From: Verrucomicrobiota bacterium
GTDB taxonomy: Bacteria > Verrucomicrobiota > Verrucomicrobiia > Limisphaerales > JACPZS01
Length of the DNA stretch: 64,000 nt
Direction: 5' to 3'
Assembly: GCA_016195385.1 (NCBI GenBank)
Contig: JACPZS010000057.1
Span: 1 to 64,000 of the forward strand
Made by a program: the position numbers and the translations under genes. This document shows, one piece after another, positions 19,024 to 26,273 of this stretch. Numbering within the stretch: position 1 is the first letter of the stretch; every line of letters starts with the position of its first letter. The notes under the pieces were generated by a model that had not been told where the DNA came from, ran no database searches, and worked only from the letters and a program-made list of their open reading frames with translations.

Positions 19024-19977
19024 CTCGTTGCTTCCGAATACTTTGTCCTGTTCCTCTGCCTCGTCGTCTTCGCCGCGTTCGCCCCATTCACGCCGGACTT
19101 CGCATCATCGGGCAATCTCTGGAACATCTTCACGGCCTGCCTGCCGTTGCTCCTGCTCGCGACGGGACAGACGCTTGTGCTCATCACGGGTGGCATTGAT
19201 TTGTCCGTCACGGCCAGCATTGGATTGAGCAGCGTCGTGGGCGCGCTGGTCATGGGCGGCGACGCGGGCTGGCTGCGCGGCAGTCCGGCGGCGATGCCGG
19301 TGGCCATCGCGGCGATGCTGGCCACGGGCGCGCTGGTCGGCCTGTTCAATGGCGCGTGCATCGCGTGGCTGCGAATGCCAGCCTTCATGGTCACGCTGAC
19401 GACCACGATGTTTTTCAATGGCTTCGCCGTCTGGCTGGCAAAAAGAAATGTGGATGCCGAGAGCATCTACAACTTGCCACCGGCCTTTCTCGCCCTCGGC
19501 ACGCAGGCGTGGCTGGCGGCGTTCCTCGCGGTGGTTGCGGCCCTTGGTGCGCATCTGCTGCTGGCGCGCACGTTGCTCGGACGCTGGCTCTACGCGGTCG
19601 GGCACAACCCGCGCACGTCGCTCATCTCGGGTGTGCCCGTGGGCGGCGTCACCGTGAGCGCCTACATGCTTAACGGCGCGTTCGCCGCAATGACCGCCAT
19701 CCTGCTCACCGCGCGACTGGAGACCGGTTCTCCCAACCACGGCAAGGCGCTGCTGCTCGACGTCATCGGCGCGGCGGTCATCGGCGGCACGAGTCTCTTC
19801 GGCGGCAAGGGCAAGGTGATGTGGACCGTCTTCGGAGTGCTGTTCCTCTCGCTGCTCGGCAACGGGCTGAATCTCCTCAACCTCTCCGACTTCATGATCA
19901 CCATCATCAAGGGCGCGGTCATCCTCATCGCGGCGCTGCTGGATGTGTGGAGGAACAAGTTCGTTCGTGGTTCGTAG
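18973..19977 (+). CDS. Sugar ABC transporter permease (RbsC-like)
   Basis: Integral membrane protein of 334 residues with about nine hydrophobic segments. Characteristic motifs are LLATGQTLVLITGGIDLSV and DVIGAAVIGGTSLFGGKGKV, as in BPD_transp_2 permeases of ribose/xylose importers. The GTG start at 18973 overlaps the previous stop; with that start, residues 3-17 (TVSPTTNNERQTTNK) are encoded by the AACGA repeat arm, so the N-terminus has been replaced or extended by the repeat. The last residues (FVRGS) are also encoded by the next repeat. The conserved core is intact. Confidence 0.85.
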   Translation: MTTVSPTTNNERQTTNKLVASEYFVLFLCLVVFAAFAPFTPDFASSGNLWNIFTACLPLLLLATGQTLVLITGGIDLSVTASIGLSSVVGALVMGGDAGWLRGSPAAMPVAIAAMLATGALVGLFNGACIAWLRMPAFMVTLTTTMFFNGFAVWLAKRNVDAESIYNLPPAFLALGTQAWLAAFLAVVAALGAHLLLARTLLGRWLYAVGHNPRTSLISGVPVGGVTVSAYMLNGAFAAMTAILLTARLETGSPNHGKALLLDVIGAAVIGGTSLFGGKGKVMWTVFGVLFLSLLGNGLNLLNLSDFMITIIKGAVILIAALLDVWRNKFVRGS

Positions 19978-20046
19978 TGTGTGGTTCGTTGAATCGCCAT
20001 GAACACGCCCACCAACAACGACGAACAACGAACGACGCACAACGAA
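19957..20046 (+). repeat. TTCGT/AACGA stem-loop element 2 at the permease-ATPase junction
   Basis: Left arm 19957-19990 (TTCGTTCGTGGTTCGT type) and complementary right arm 20011-20046 (AACGACGAACAACGAACGAC type) surround a loop of about 20 bases that contains the ATG at 19999. The element supplies the permease stop region and the first 15 residues of the ATPase. Confidence 0.65.
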
Positions 20047-21813
20047 ACCGTCGTTTCCTTCTCCGGCATCGAGAAATCCTTCTTCGGCGTGAAGGTGCTC
20101 AAGGGCGTGAGCTTTGACGTGGGCGCGGGAAGCATCGTGGGATTGGTCGGCGAGAACGGCGCTGGCAAGTCCACGCTGATGAACCTGCTCGGCGGCATTC
20201 TCCAGCCCGATGCCGGGGAACTGCGCGTGAACGGACAAACCTATGCGCCGCGCAATCCAAACGCCGCCCGCGCCGCCGGCATCGCCTTCGTGCATCAGGA
20301 GCTGAACCTGTTTCCGAACCTGAGCATCGCGGAAAACCTGCATCTCACCGACTTCCCGCGCGTCGGAGAGAAGATTGTTCGTGGTTCGTCGTTCGTGGTT
20401 CGTGGCGATAACGAGCCCGCAAGCGCCCCACAACGAACAACGAACAACAAACAACAAACCGGCGGTGGCCTGCCTTGGATTGACCGTCGCACTCTCCGCT
20501 CCCGCACAACGGAACTTCTACGGCAAGTCGGACTCGATCACGCGCCCGACACGCTGGTGGAATGCCTGCCGGCTGGCGAGCGGCAGCTTGTCGAGATTGC
20601 CAAGGCTCTTGGCGCGGATGCGCGCGTGATCATTCTCGATGAACCAACGACTTCGCTCTCGGCCCGTGAATGCGAGCGGCTGTTCACCTTGATGCATCAG
20701 CTTCGAAAGCGCGCCATCGCGATCATCTACATCTCGCACGCGCTCGGTGACGTGCTGCGGATCTGCGACGACCTTGTGGTCCTGCGCGACGGAGAGCGAG
20801 TCGGCGGCGGCGAGACGAAGGAATTCACACACGACCGGCTCGTCTCGCTCATGGTCGGGCGGCAGTTGAACCAGCTTTATCCGGAGCGTTCGTGTTGGGG
20901 AGCACAGGCGCCCTCGCCTGTAGCGGTCGGCGCCCTCGCCGACCACCCCGACGGCGCACGGACGGCAATGATCCAGAATCACGTCGCGAAGGATTCGAGC
21001 GCCCAAACGCGAACCGCGAGGGCGCGGTTCGCAGCAGCCGGGGCGGCTGCGCTCCCCATTCTCTCAGTCCGTTCCCTCACCCAGCCCGGCATCGCGCATG
21101 ACATCTCGTTCGATCTCGCGGCCGGCGAGGTGCTTGGCATCTCGGGCCTGATGGGTGCGGGGCGTTCCGAACTGGCGCGCATCCTTTTCGGACTCGATCC
21201 CTGCACGAGCGGCGAGATTCAACTCGCCGGGCAACTGCTCGATGGCAATCCGCGCCAACGCATCCAACGCGGCCTTGCGTTCCTCACCGAAGATCGCCGC
21301 CAAGAAGGGCTCTGCATGGAGGCATCCATCGCCGACAATATTGCGCTCGTCACGCTCACGCAGCACAGCCGAACCCCGGCGCGCTGGCTCGACTTCGCAG
21401 GCATCAAGTCCGCCGTCAGCCAGATGCGCGAAGCGGTCCGTCTCTCGCCGAAGGCGACCGACTCGCAACCTGTCCGCACGTTGAGCGGCGGCAACCAGCA
21501 AAAGGTCGTGCTTGGCAAATGGCTGCTGGCTGAACCCAAGGTGCTCATCCTCGACGAACCGACGCGCGGTATTGATGTCGGGGCAAAGTTCGAAATTTAC
21601 CAGCTCATCCACCAACTCGCCGATCGCGGGGCCGGTGTGCTGGTCATCTCGTCCGAGATCGAGGAACTCATCGGCATCTGTGATCGCCTGCTGGTGATGC
21701 GTCACGGTGAGCTCACGGGCGAGTTCCGACGCGAGGAGTTCGACCGGGAGAAGATCCTCGGTTCGGCGTTGCACGCGTCCAAACCGTTAGCAGCCGACGT
21801 GAGGAGGCTCTGA
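19999..21813 (+). CDS. Sugar ABC transporter ATP-binding protein with two in-frame repeat insertions
   Basis: Fused double ABC ATPase of the RbsA/XylG type, 604 residues, about 100 longer than usual. ABC-1 has Walker A GENGAGKS (about residue 53) and Walker B VIILDEPTT; its signature region reads LPAGERQLVEIAKAL. ABC-2 has the degenerate P-loop GLMGAGRSEL usual for this family, signature LSGGNQQKV and Walker B VLILDEPTRG. The extra length comes from three repeat-derived tracts: the N-terminus (TNNDEQRTTHNE), residues 126-154 in ABC-1 just after the Q-loop region (VRGSSFVVRG...RTTNNKQQT), and about 299-353 between the two ABC domains. All stay in frame. Whether the ABC-1 insertion is tolerated is not known. 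Confidence 0.88.
   Translation: MNTPTNNDEQRTTHNETVVSFSGIEKSFFGVKVLKGVSFDVGAGSIVGLVGENGAGKSTLMNLLGGILQPDAGELRVNGQTYAPRNPNAARAAGIAFVHQELNLFPNLSIAENLHLTDFPRVGEKIVRGSSFVVRGDNEPASAPQRTTNNKQQTGGGLPWIDRRTLRSRTTELLRQVGLDHAPDTLVECLPAGERQLVEIAKALGADARVIILDEPTTSLSARECERLFTLMHQLRKRAIAIIYISHALGDVLRICDDLVVLRDGERVGGGETKEFTHDRLVSLMVGRQLNQLYPERSCWGAQAPSPVAVGALADHPDGARTAMIQNHVAKDSSAQTRTARARFAAAGAAALPILSVRSLTQPGIAHDISFDLAAGEVLGISGLMGAGRSELARILFGLDPCTSGEIQLAGQLLDGNPRQRIQRGLAFLTEDRRQEGLCMEASIADNIALVTLTQHSRTPARWLDFAGIKSAVSQMREAVRLSPKATDSQPVRTLSGGNQQKVVLGKWLLAEPKVLILDEPTRGIDVGAKFEIYQLIHQLADRGAGVLVISSEIEELIGICDRLLVMRHGELTGEFRREEFDREKILGSALHASKPLAADVRRL
20375..20459 (+). repeat. TTCGT/AACGA stem-loop element 3, in frame inside the ATPase gene
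   Basis: Left arm 20375-20405 (ttgttcgtggttcgtcgttc...) and right arm 20428-20459 (acaacgaacaacgaacaac...) are largely complementary, with a 22-base loop. The tract replaces nothing recognisable in ABC-1 and keeps the frame, adding about 29 residues of low-complexity sequence. Confidence 0.7.
20896..21058 (+). repeat. Hairpin-rich element with TGGGGAGC inverted ends, in frame inside the ATPase gene
   Basis: The ends tggggagcacaggcgcc (20896-20912) and its near complement ending gctcccca (21058) match at 14 of 17 positions. Inside are four GC-rich hairpins with CCCT, AGGG or GGG loops: acaggcg/cgcctgt, ggtcggcg/cgccgacc, gaaccgcg/cgcggttc and gcagccg/cggctgc. This is a REP/MITE-like unit unrelated to the TTCGT family. 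It encodes about 54 residues in the linker between the two ABC domains. Confidence 0.65.
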
Positions 21814-21834
21814 ATTGAACGCGCACGCCACCCC

Positions 21835-22693
21835 ATGAATCAGAGCCTCGTTACGCCGGCTGCTACGAAGAATGGGCGTGCGCCCCTGCTCCGCCTCCTA
21901 GACTTCGCACCGGTCGCCTTGTTTGCCGTCGTGCTGCTCGTGTTCGGGCTGATGTCGGACAAATTTCTTACCGCGGCCAACCTCACGCAGGTTCTCATTC
22001 AAGCGTCCTCCACTGCCGTGGTCGGCGTGGGCATGACTTTTCGTCACGCGACTCAAACTCGTCGCCTTCATCGCCACCCTCGCGACACTCTACATCGGGC
22101 GCGGGGCGGGCCGATGGATTACCCAGACGCGCGCGATGAACCTGCCCGACTCCTTCCTCGCGCTCGGCTCAGCCAAGTGGCTGGGCGTTCCCCTGCCATT
22201 GTGGATGGCTGGCACGGTCGTCGTCCTCGCGCAACTCGTGCTCTCGCACACGCCGTTCGGCCGTCAGCTCTACGCGCTCGGTCATAACGTTGAAGCCGCG
22301 AAAAAGGCTGGCTTGCGCACCACACGGCTGCTCGCGGCAGTGTATGTGATCTGCGGCGCGTGCGCGGGGCTGGGCGGCATTCTCGCGCTCTCGCAACTCG
22401 GCGCGGTCTCGCCGAAGTTCGGCGAACTTTACGAATTCGACGCCATCACGGCGGCGGTGCTTGGCGGCACGAGCCTGTTCGGCGGACGCGGCCGGGTGTT
22501 TCCCGGCACGGTGCTGGGCGCGGTGCTGCTCAAGAGCATCTTCAACGGCCTAGTCATCGTGCAGGCCGATCCCTATCTCTACCCGCTCATCACCAGCGCG
22601 ATCATCTTCGTGGCCGTGCTGCTGGACAGCCTGCGGAATAATCTCATCGTGCGCCTCGGTCGGCGAAAGATTCGAGTTGAAGAGCCATGGTGA
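21835..22693 (+). pseudogene. Second sugar ABC permease, broken by internal deletion and frameshift
   Basis: The reading frame from ATG 21835 gives a normal RbsC-like N-terminus (LLDFAPVALFAVVLLVFGLMSDKFLTAANLTQVLIQASS...VGVGMTF) and loses similarity at about base 22035. Family sequence resumes in another frame (LKLVAFIATLATLYIGRGAG, from about 22050) and continues to the stop at 22693, including ITAAVLGGTSLFGGRGRV. The segment normally between these (the TGGIDLSVG loop and about two membrane helices) is missing. So there is a deletion of perhaps 100-200 bases plus a frame change. It may be a true pseudogene or an assembly error; the other permease could then act as a homodimer. Confidence 0.75.
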
Positions 22694-22705
22694 AAATTGT
22701 CCAAA
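22693..22705 (+). promoter_or_regulatory. Shared 13-mer aaaattgtccaaa, copy 2 (possible operator)
   Basis: Identical to 9793-9805. The A-rich start overlaps the last base of the broken permease. The 259 bases between that gene and the sialidase-like gene contain no other feature that I can support. Confidence 0.25.
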
Positions 22706-22952
22706 AGAAGGAGCAAAGGCTTCTAGGGATCCGTCGATGCCTCATGTCCGTATCGCCGCCAACACCCATCTGGGGTGGGGGGACATGTTCTTCCGGATTA
22801 ACGCCATGGTCGAACCCGAATCCGATCTCCGGCCGGAAGTCCGCAGGAGCCGTCCCTTCCCGATGGTTCAACTATTGGTCACCGGTCATTCCGGTGCCGC
22901 TCGCGGATTTCCAGCAGAAGAGGACAAGCTTCAAGTCATGGAAAGGTGGAAT

Positions 22953-24215
22953 CTACGGCTTGGGCTTGATGAACAGGACTTCACCCCGGTCAATCCAGCC
23001 CTTGCGCAAATCGACGCGAAACCAGCCGTCGCTGTTCTTCTTGTGAAAGCGCGTGCCTGAGCGCGGGCCGAAACCAGGCAGATCGTATTGTGCCCACGTC
23101 TTGCCCATGTCGGGCGAGTAGATGAATCCGGTGACGTAGGGCGATGCCGGCGCGTAGTGCGCGGCGAGCATCACGCCGTCCTGGATGATCATGTTTGCGC
23201 ACTCAAACTCGGGGTTAAAAAGCAGAGTGTGCGCGGCGGGATTCGCGATGTCGGCGGGGGCGCACGTAAAGATTCCGCGATCATGCTTGTCGCCTCGTTT
23301 CGGGCCGTTCGCGTCGCTGGCCCAATACAGTTTGCCGCCGACGAAATTGATGCCGCCGGATTTGTGGCGCGAGTCGGAGTTCACGGAGATGAGCACCTTC
23401 CACTCCCACTTGTCGGACTTGGCGTCGTAGGTGCCGCGCAGCCAGTGGCACTCGTCGCCTTGGCCGCGGCTGAGGTCGCCCGTGCAGGCGTAATAGGCGT
23501 TCTCGGCGGGGTTGTAGGCGACGCTGTGGATGTGGCGGCAGACGATCGGATTTTTGGCGTCGCCCAGGAACGATTTCGGCTCCGCTCCTTTTTGCTGAAA
23601 CGCCGGGTTTTGACCGAAGGAATACGCGAGCTTCACGGTCTGTCCGCTGTCGGTGGAATAGTAGATGTTCACCGGGACGGCTCCGCCCACGACATTGCAG
23701 TAATTGCCCCACACGAGCATCTCCGCGCCGTTCACGTCCCAAGTGTGCTCGCCGTCGAGCGGATGGAAATACCAGCCGGGTTCGGCTGGGTTCACCGGCA
23801 GGTGCGGGACGTAATCGCGGCCCTCGCGATCTTTCACAGTGATTGGCCGGTGCGTCCTGAGATTGTCGGTGCTCAGGAAAAGTTTCTCGCGCGTCGCGAA
23901 GAGGATGTTCCCGTTCTTCAGGAGGCAACTGAAGGTGATGTTCTCCGCGTCGGCGAACTCCGCGCGGTGCGGCCACGTCTTGCCGTTGTCTTCGGAAAGC
24001 AAGATTTTCCCGCCGCCAAACCCAAAGGCTTTGTGGTCGCGCTGCGAGTCGATGTATGGCCCGTCGGGCGCGAGGCGATACCAGAAGTGCTTCGTATCTG
24101 CGACGTCGGAAAGCGCGGCGGTGAGATCCATCGTGCCGGGCAGCCAGAGGCCGCCCGCCGTTGCCGCCGTGGCTCGCAGCCACTGCCGTCGCGTGAATTG
24201 TGATGAGTGTTTCAT
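22953..24215 (-). CDS. Tat-exported BNR/sialidase-like beta-propeller protein
   Basis: Protein of 420 residues from ATG 24215. The N-terminus is a twin-arginine signal (TRRQWLRATAATAGGLWL). The mature part has Asp-box-like blades (LLSEDNGKTWPHR, YYSTDSGQTV, IYSPDMGKTWAQY) of the BNR/exo-alpha-sialidase-like fold. Sialidase catalytic residues cannot be assigned, so a carbohydrate-binding or lyase role is as likely. It is on the opposite strand to the apiose-type genes and ends 259 bases from the broken permease, so it is probably a separate transcript. Confidence 0.78.
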   Translation of the reverse strand: MKHSSQFTRRQWLRATAATAGGLWLPGTMDLTAALSDVADTKHFWYRLAPDGPYIDSQRDHKAFGFGGGKILLSEDNGKTWPHRAEFADAENITFSCLLKNGNILFATREKLFLSTDNLRTHRPITVKDREGRDYVPHLPVNPAEPGWYFHPLDGEHTWDVNGAEMLVWGNYCNVVGGAVPVNIYYSTDSGQTVKLAYSFGQNPAFQQKGAEPKSFLGDAKNPIVCRHIHSVAYNPAENAYYACTGDLSRGQGDECHWLRGTYDAKSDKWEWKVLISVNSDSRHKSGGINFVGGKLYWASDANGPKRGDKHDRGIFTCAPADIANPAAHTLLFNPEFECANMIIQDGVMLAAHYAPASPYVTGFIYSPDMGKTWAQYDLPGFGPRSGTRFHKKNSDGWFRVDLRKGWIDRGEVLFIKPKP

Positions 24216-24313
24216 GGTGGCTTGGTGATTGCCGTGTTGCTGTGAATTGGCTTCACTAACGGGCACAACATCGCGCTCTCGCCCTGTTGAATCGTTTTAC
24301 TCATGAAGCAGCC

Positions 24314-25522
24314 ATGAACACACGCCAAATCTGTCTCGCCCTCACGCTCCTGATTTCAGCCATGCACGCCGCGCTTGCGGCGGATGGAAATGCCCCCGCT
24401 TCCGAGAAACCTGTCAGTGCAGGCAAGCCGGCCGGGGCTGTGACCGAGGCCACCAAGCCGGCGGCCAAGCCCAAGCCGAAGTTTCAATACAAGTCTGAAG
24501 GCATCGAGGTGCCGGCGGCGACCGACGACGAGCCGAAGGTGAAGGCGTTCGGGCCGGACACGATTCGCGCGGCCCGGAAATATCTCGATGACGGCGCCCA
24601 CCATTGGGTGAGGGAGAAGAGCTGCATCGCCTGCCACAGCACGGGCACCTACATGGTGGATCGATCCGTGTTGACCCCGCTGCTGGGCAAGCCGAGCGAT
24701 GAAGTGCTCGCCGACTTCATCGACAATATCCCGAAACCAGAAGCCAAGTCCGACATCAGCACCATCTCGTCCGTGTGGCGCAGCTCCGGTCTCGCCTCCT
24801 GGGACAAGCACGTCACCGGCAAGCTGAGTGAACACACCGCCCGCTCGTTGCAACGCACCATGACGCGGCTCGAACCGGAGGGCTTCTTCAAGACTTACAA
24901 GGAGGTGGAGATTCCCTACATCACCACGCACTTTCAACTGACGTTGCAGGCGGCGCGCGCCGTGGTCGCCGCGCCGGGCTGGCTGGCGAATCTCAAGGAT
25001 GCCGACACGCTCGAACGCGTCGCGCGGATGAAGAAGTTCCTCCGCGAGCACGAGCCGGTGAACGATTACGAACTCGCGCTCAAGCTCCAACTCGCCGCAC
25101 TGATGCCCGAGCTGGTGCCCCAGCCGCAACGCGATGCTGCGACCGCGATGCTCTGGCGATTGCAGCAGCCCGACGGCGGCTGGTCCACGCGGCGCATGTC
25201 ACCGGTCATGAAATGGCATGAAGCCGTGGACGCGGAAACCATCGCGATGCTGGCTGCGGAGCCGGATGCCGCCAGCCCGGCAAGCGATCCCTACATGACC
25301 GCCTTTGCCATCGTCCTGCTGCGCGAGAGCGGCGTGCCGACGAGCGATGACCGCATTCAAAAAGGAGTCGCATGGCTCAAGGCAAATCAGCGAGTGAGTG
25401 GCCGCTGGTGGATGAAGTCTCTCTACAAGGACACCTATCACTACATCACCTACATCAGCACCGTGCAGGCACTCCGCGCGCTCGCGCTCTGCGGTGAGGT
25501 GCCGAAGCTCACCGACAATTAA
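24314..25522 (+). CDS. Exported squalene-cyclase-fold protein with one CxxCH motif
   Basis: Protein of 402 residues from ATG 24314 with a signal peptide (LALTLLISAMHAALA) and an Ala/Lys/Pro-rich linker. A single heme-type motif CIACH is at about residue 107 (REKSCIACHSTGTYMV). The rest shows alpha-alpha barrel repeats like those of prenyltransferase/squalene cyclase proteins (AATAMLWRLQQPDGGWS, DDRIQKGVAWLKANQRVSGRWW). Such periplasmic proteins accompany cytochrome and Tat-exported proteins in Planctomycetes and Verrucomicrobia. The role is unknown. Confidence 0.75.
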   Translation: MNTRQICLALTLLISAMHAALAADGNAPASEKPVSAGKPAGAVTEATKPAAKPKPKFQYKSEGIEVPAATDDEPKVKAFGPDTIRAARKYLDDGAHHWVREKSCIACHSTGTYMVDRSVLTPLLGKPSDEVLADFIDNIPKPEAKSDISTISSVWRSSGLASWDKHVTGKLSEHTARSLQRTMTRLEPEGFFKTYKEVEIPYITTHFQLTLQAARAVVAAPGWLANLKDADTLERVARMKKFLREHEPVNDYELALKLQLAALMPELVPQPQRDAATAMLWRLQQPDGGWSTRRMSPVMKWHEAVDAETIAMLAAEPDAASPASDPYMTAFAIVLLRESGVPTSDDRIQKGVAWLKANQRVSGRWWMKSLYKDTYHYITYISTVQALRALALCGEVPKLTDN

Positions 25523-25524
25523 CC

Positions 25525-25647
25525 ATGAGCACCCGTCGCCAATTTCTCAAACAAGCTGGAGCCGCCAGCGCCGCCCTCTCCACCCTGGGCACCCCGCTCC
25601 TCAAGAGCCGCCGGCATCTCCTAGTCCTGAAAGCCATCTTCGCCTGA
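25525..25647 (+). pseudogene. Remnant of a Tat-exported protein (signal peptide only)
   Basis: A 40-codon frame begins 2 bases after the previous stop: it opens STRRQFLKQAGAASAALSTL, a complete twin-arginine signal, and ends after KSRRHLLVLKAIFA at TGA 25645. No mature domain follows. It reads as the head of a deleted Tat substrate (DUF1501 or similar). A functional micro-protein is unlikely. Confidence 0.6.
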
Positions 25648-25665
25648 CCACCTGTTGGTTGATCC

Positions 25666-26271
25666 ATGAAACTTCGGTTCAAGATTGCAGCCTGTGCTCT
25701 CGCCGTCGCCTTGCTGGCCTCTGCGAGTGCGGGCGCGGTGGACTTCGAGAAGGACATCAGCCTACTGCTCGTCGAGCGCGGCGTGTCGTGTCACGGTGAG
25801 AAGAAGCAGAAGGCGTTGCCGCAACTCGACCGACGGGCCGATGCGATGAAGGGCGGCGAGAATCCGTATCGCGAACTGCCCGTGCGCGCCATCCGCCTCG
25901 TCTTCTGCGAACTCACCCCGAACCACGACCTGCCTGACGCCGAACTCCGCGCGCGTCTGGGCCGCGAACTCTTCAGCCCCGGCTGGCAGCCCGCGCAAGT
26001 GGATGACTTGTTTTTTCTCTTCCAGGTCTTCAACACCGACCGCGACTGGTCCCTGCCCGGCGCATTGACCACGCCTGGCTTGGTGCGTCATCGTGCAGAG
26101 CATGGCCGTTTCGACACCAGGAAGCGTGTCCTGCTCCGCGATCAACTCGCCCGCGTCCAGGCCATCGCCGCGCGCCATCGCGACGCGACGAGCGGCGGCG
26201 CGAAGGCACTTCAACGCATCGCGCAATGGCTGGCCGATCAATGGACGTCGGAAAATGCCGTCGTGCTGAAT
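25666..26271 (+). pseudogene. Truncated or chimeric PSCyt1-type cytochrome remnant
   Basis: Open frame of 202 codons (stop at 26272-26274) with a signal peptide (IAACALAVALLASASAGA). Residues 25-66 match the start of a planctomycete-type cytochrome c domain (VDFEKDISLLLVERGVSCHGEKKQKAL), but the first heme Cys of CxxCH is Gly (RGVSCH), so covalent heme attachment is lost. After KGGENPY the sequence no longer matches that family and I do not recognise it. Together with the Tat remnant just upstream this looks like a deletion scar of a former DUF1549/DUF1553 + DUF1501 pair. It is still an intact frame and could be expressed; its stop overlaps the next start (TGATG). Confidence 0.5.
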
Positions 26272-26273
26272 TG

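Noticed and set aside
19105-20457. Minus-strand frame of 450 codons across the permease and ATPase starts
   Set aside because: Arg/His/Gln-rich composition and overlap with two clear transporter genes show it is a shadow.
18491-20459. CRISPR-like reading of the AACAACGAAC repeats
   Set aside because: Repeat units are unevenly spaced, pair with complementary arms, and there are no spacers or cas genes.
22738-23060. Possible small gene MPHVRIAANTHLGWGDMF... after the broken permease
   Set aside because: Its second half lies opposite the sialidase-like gene and no motif is recognised; frame choice is arbitrary.
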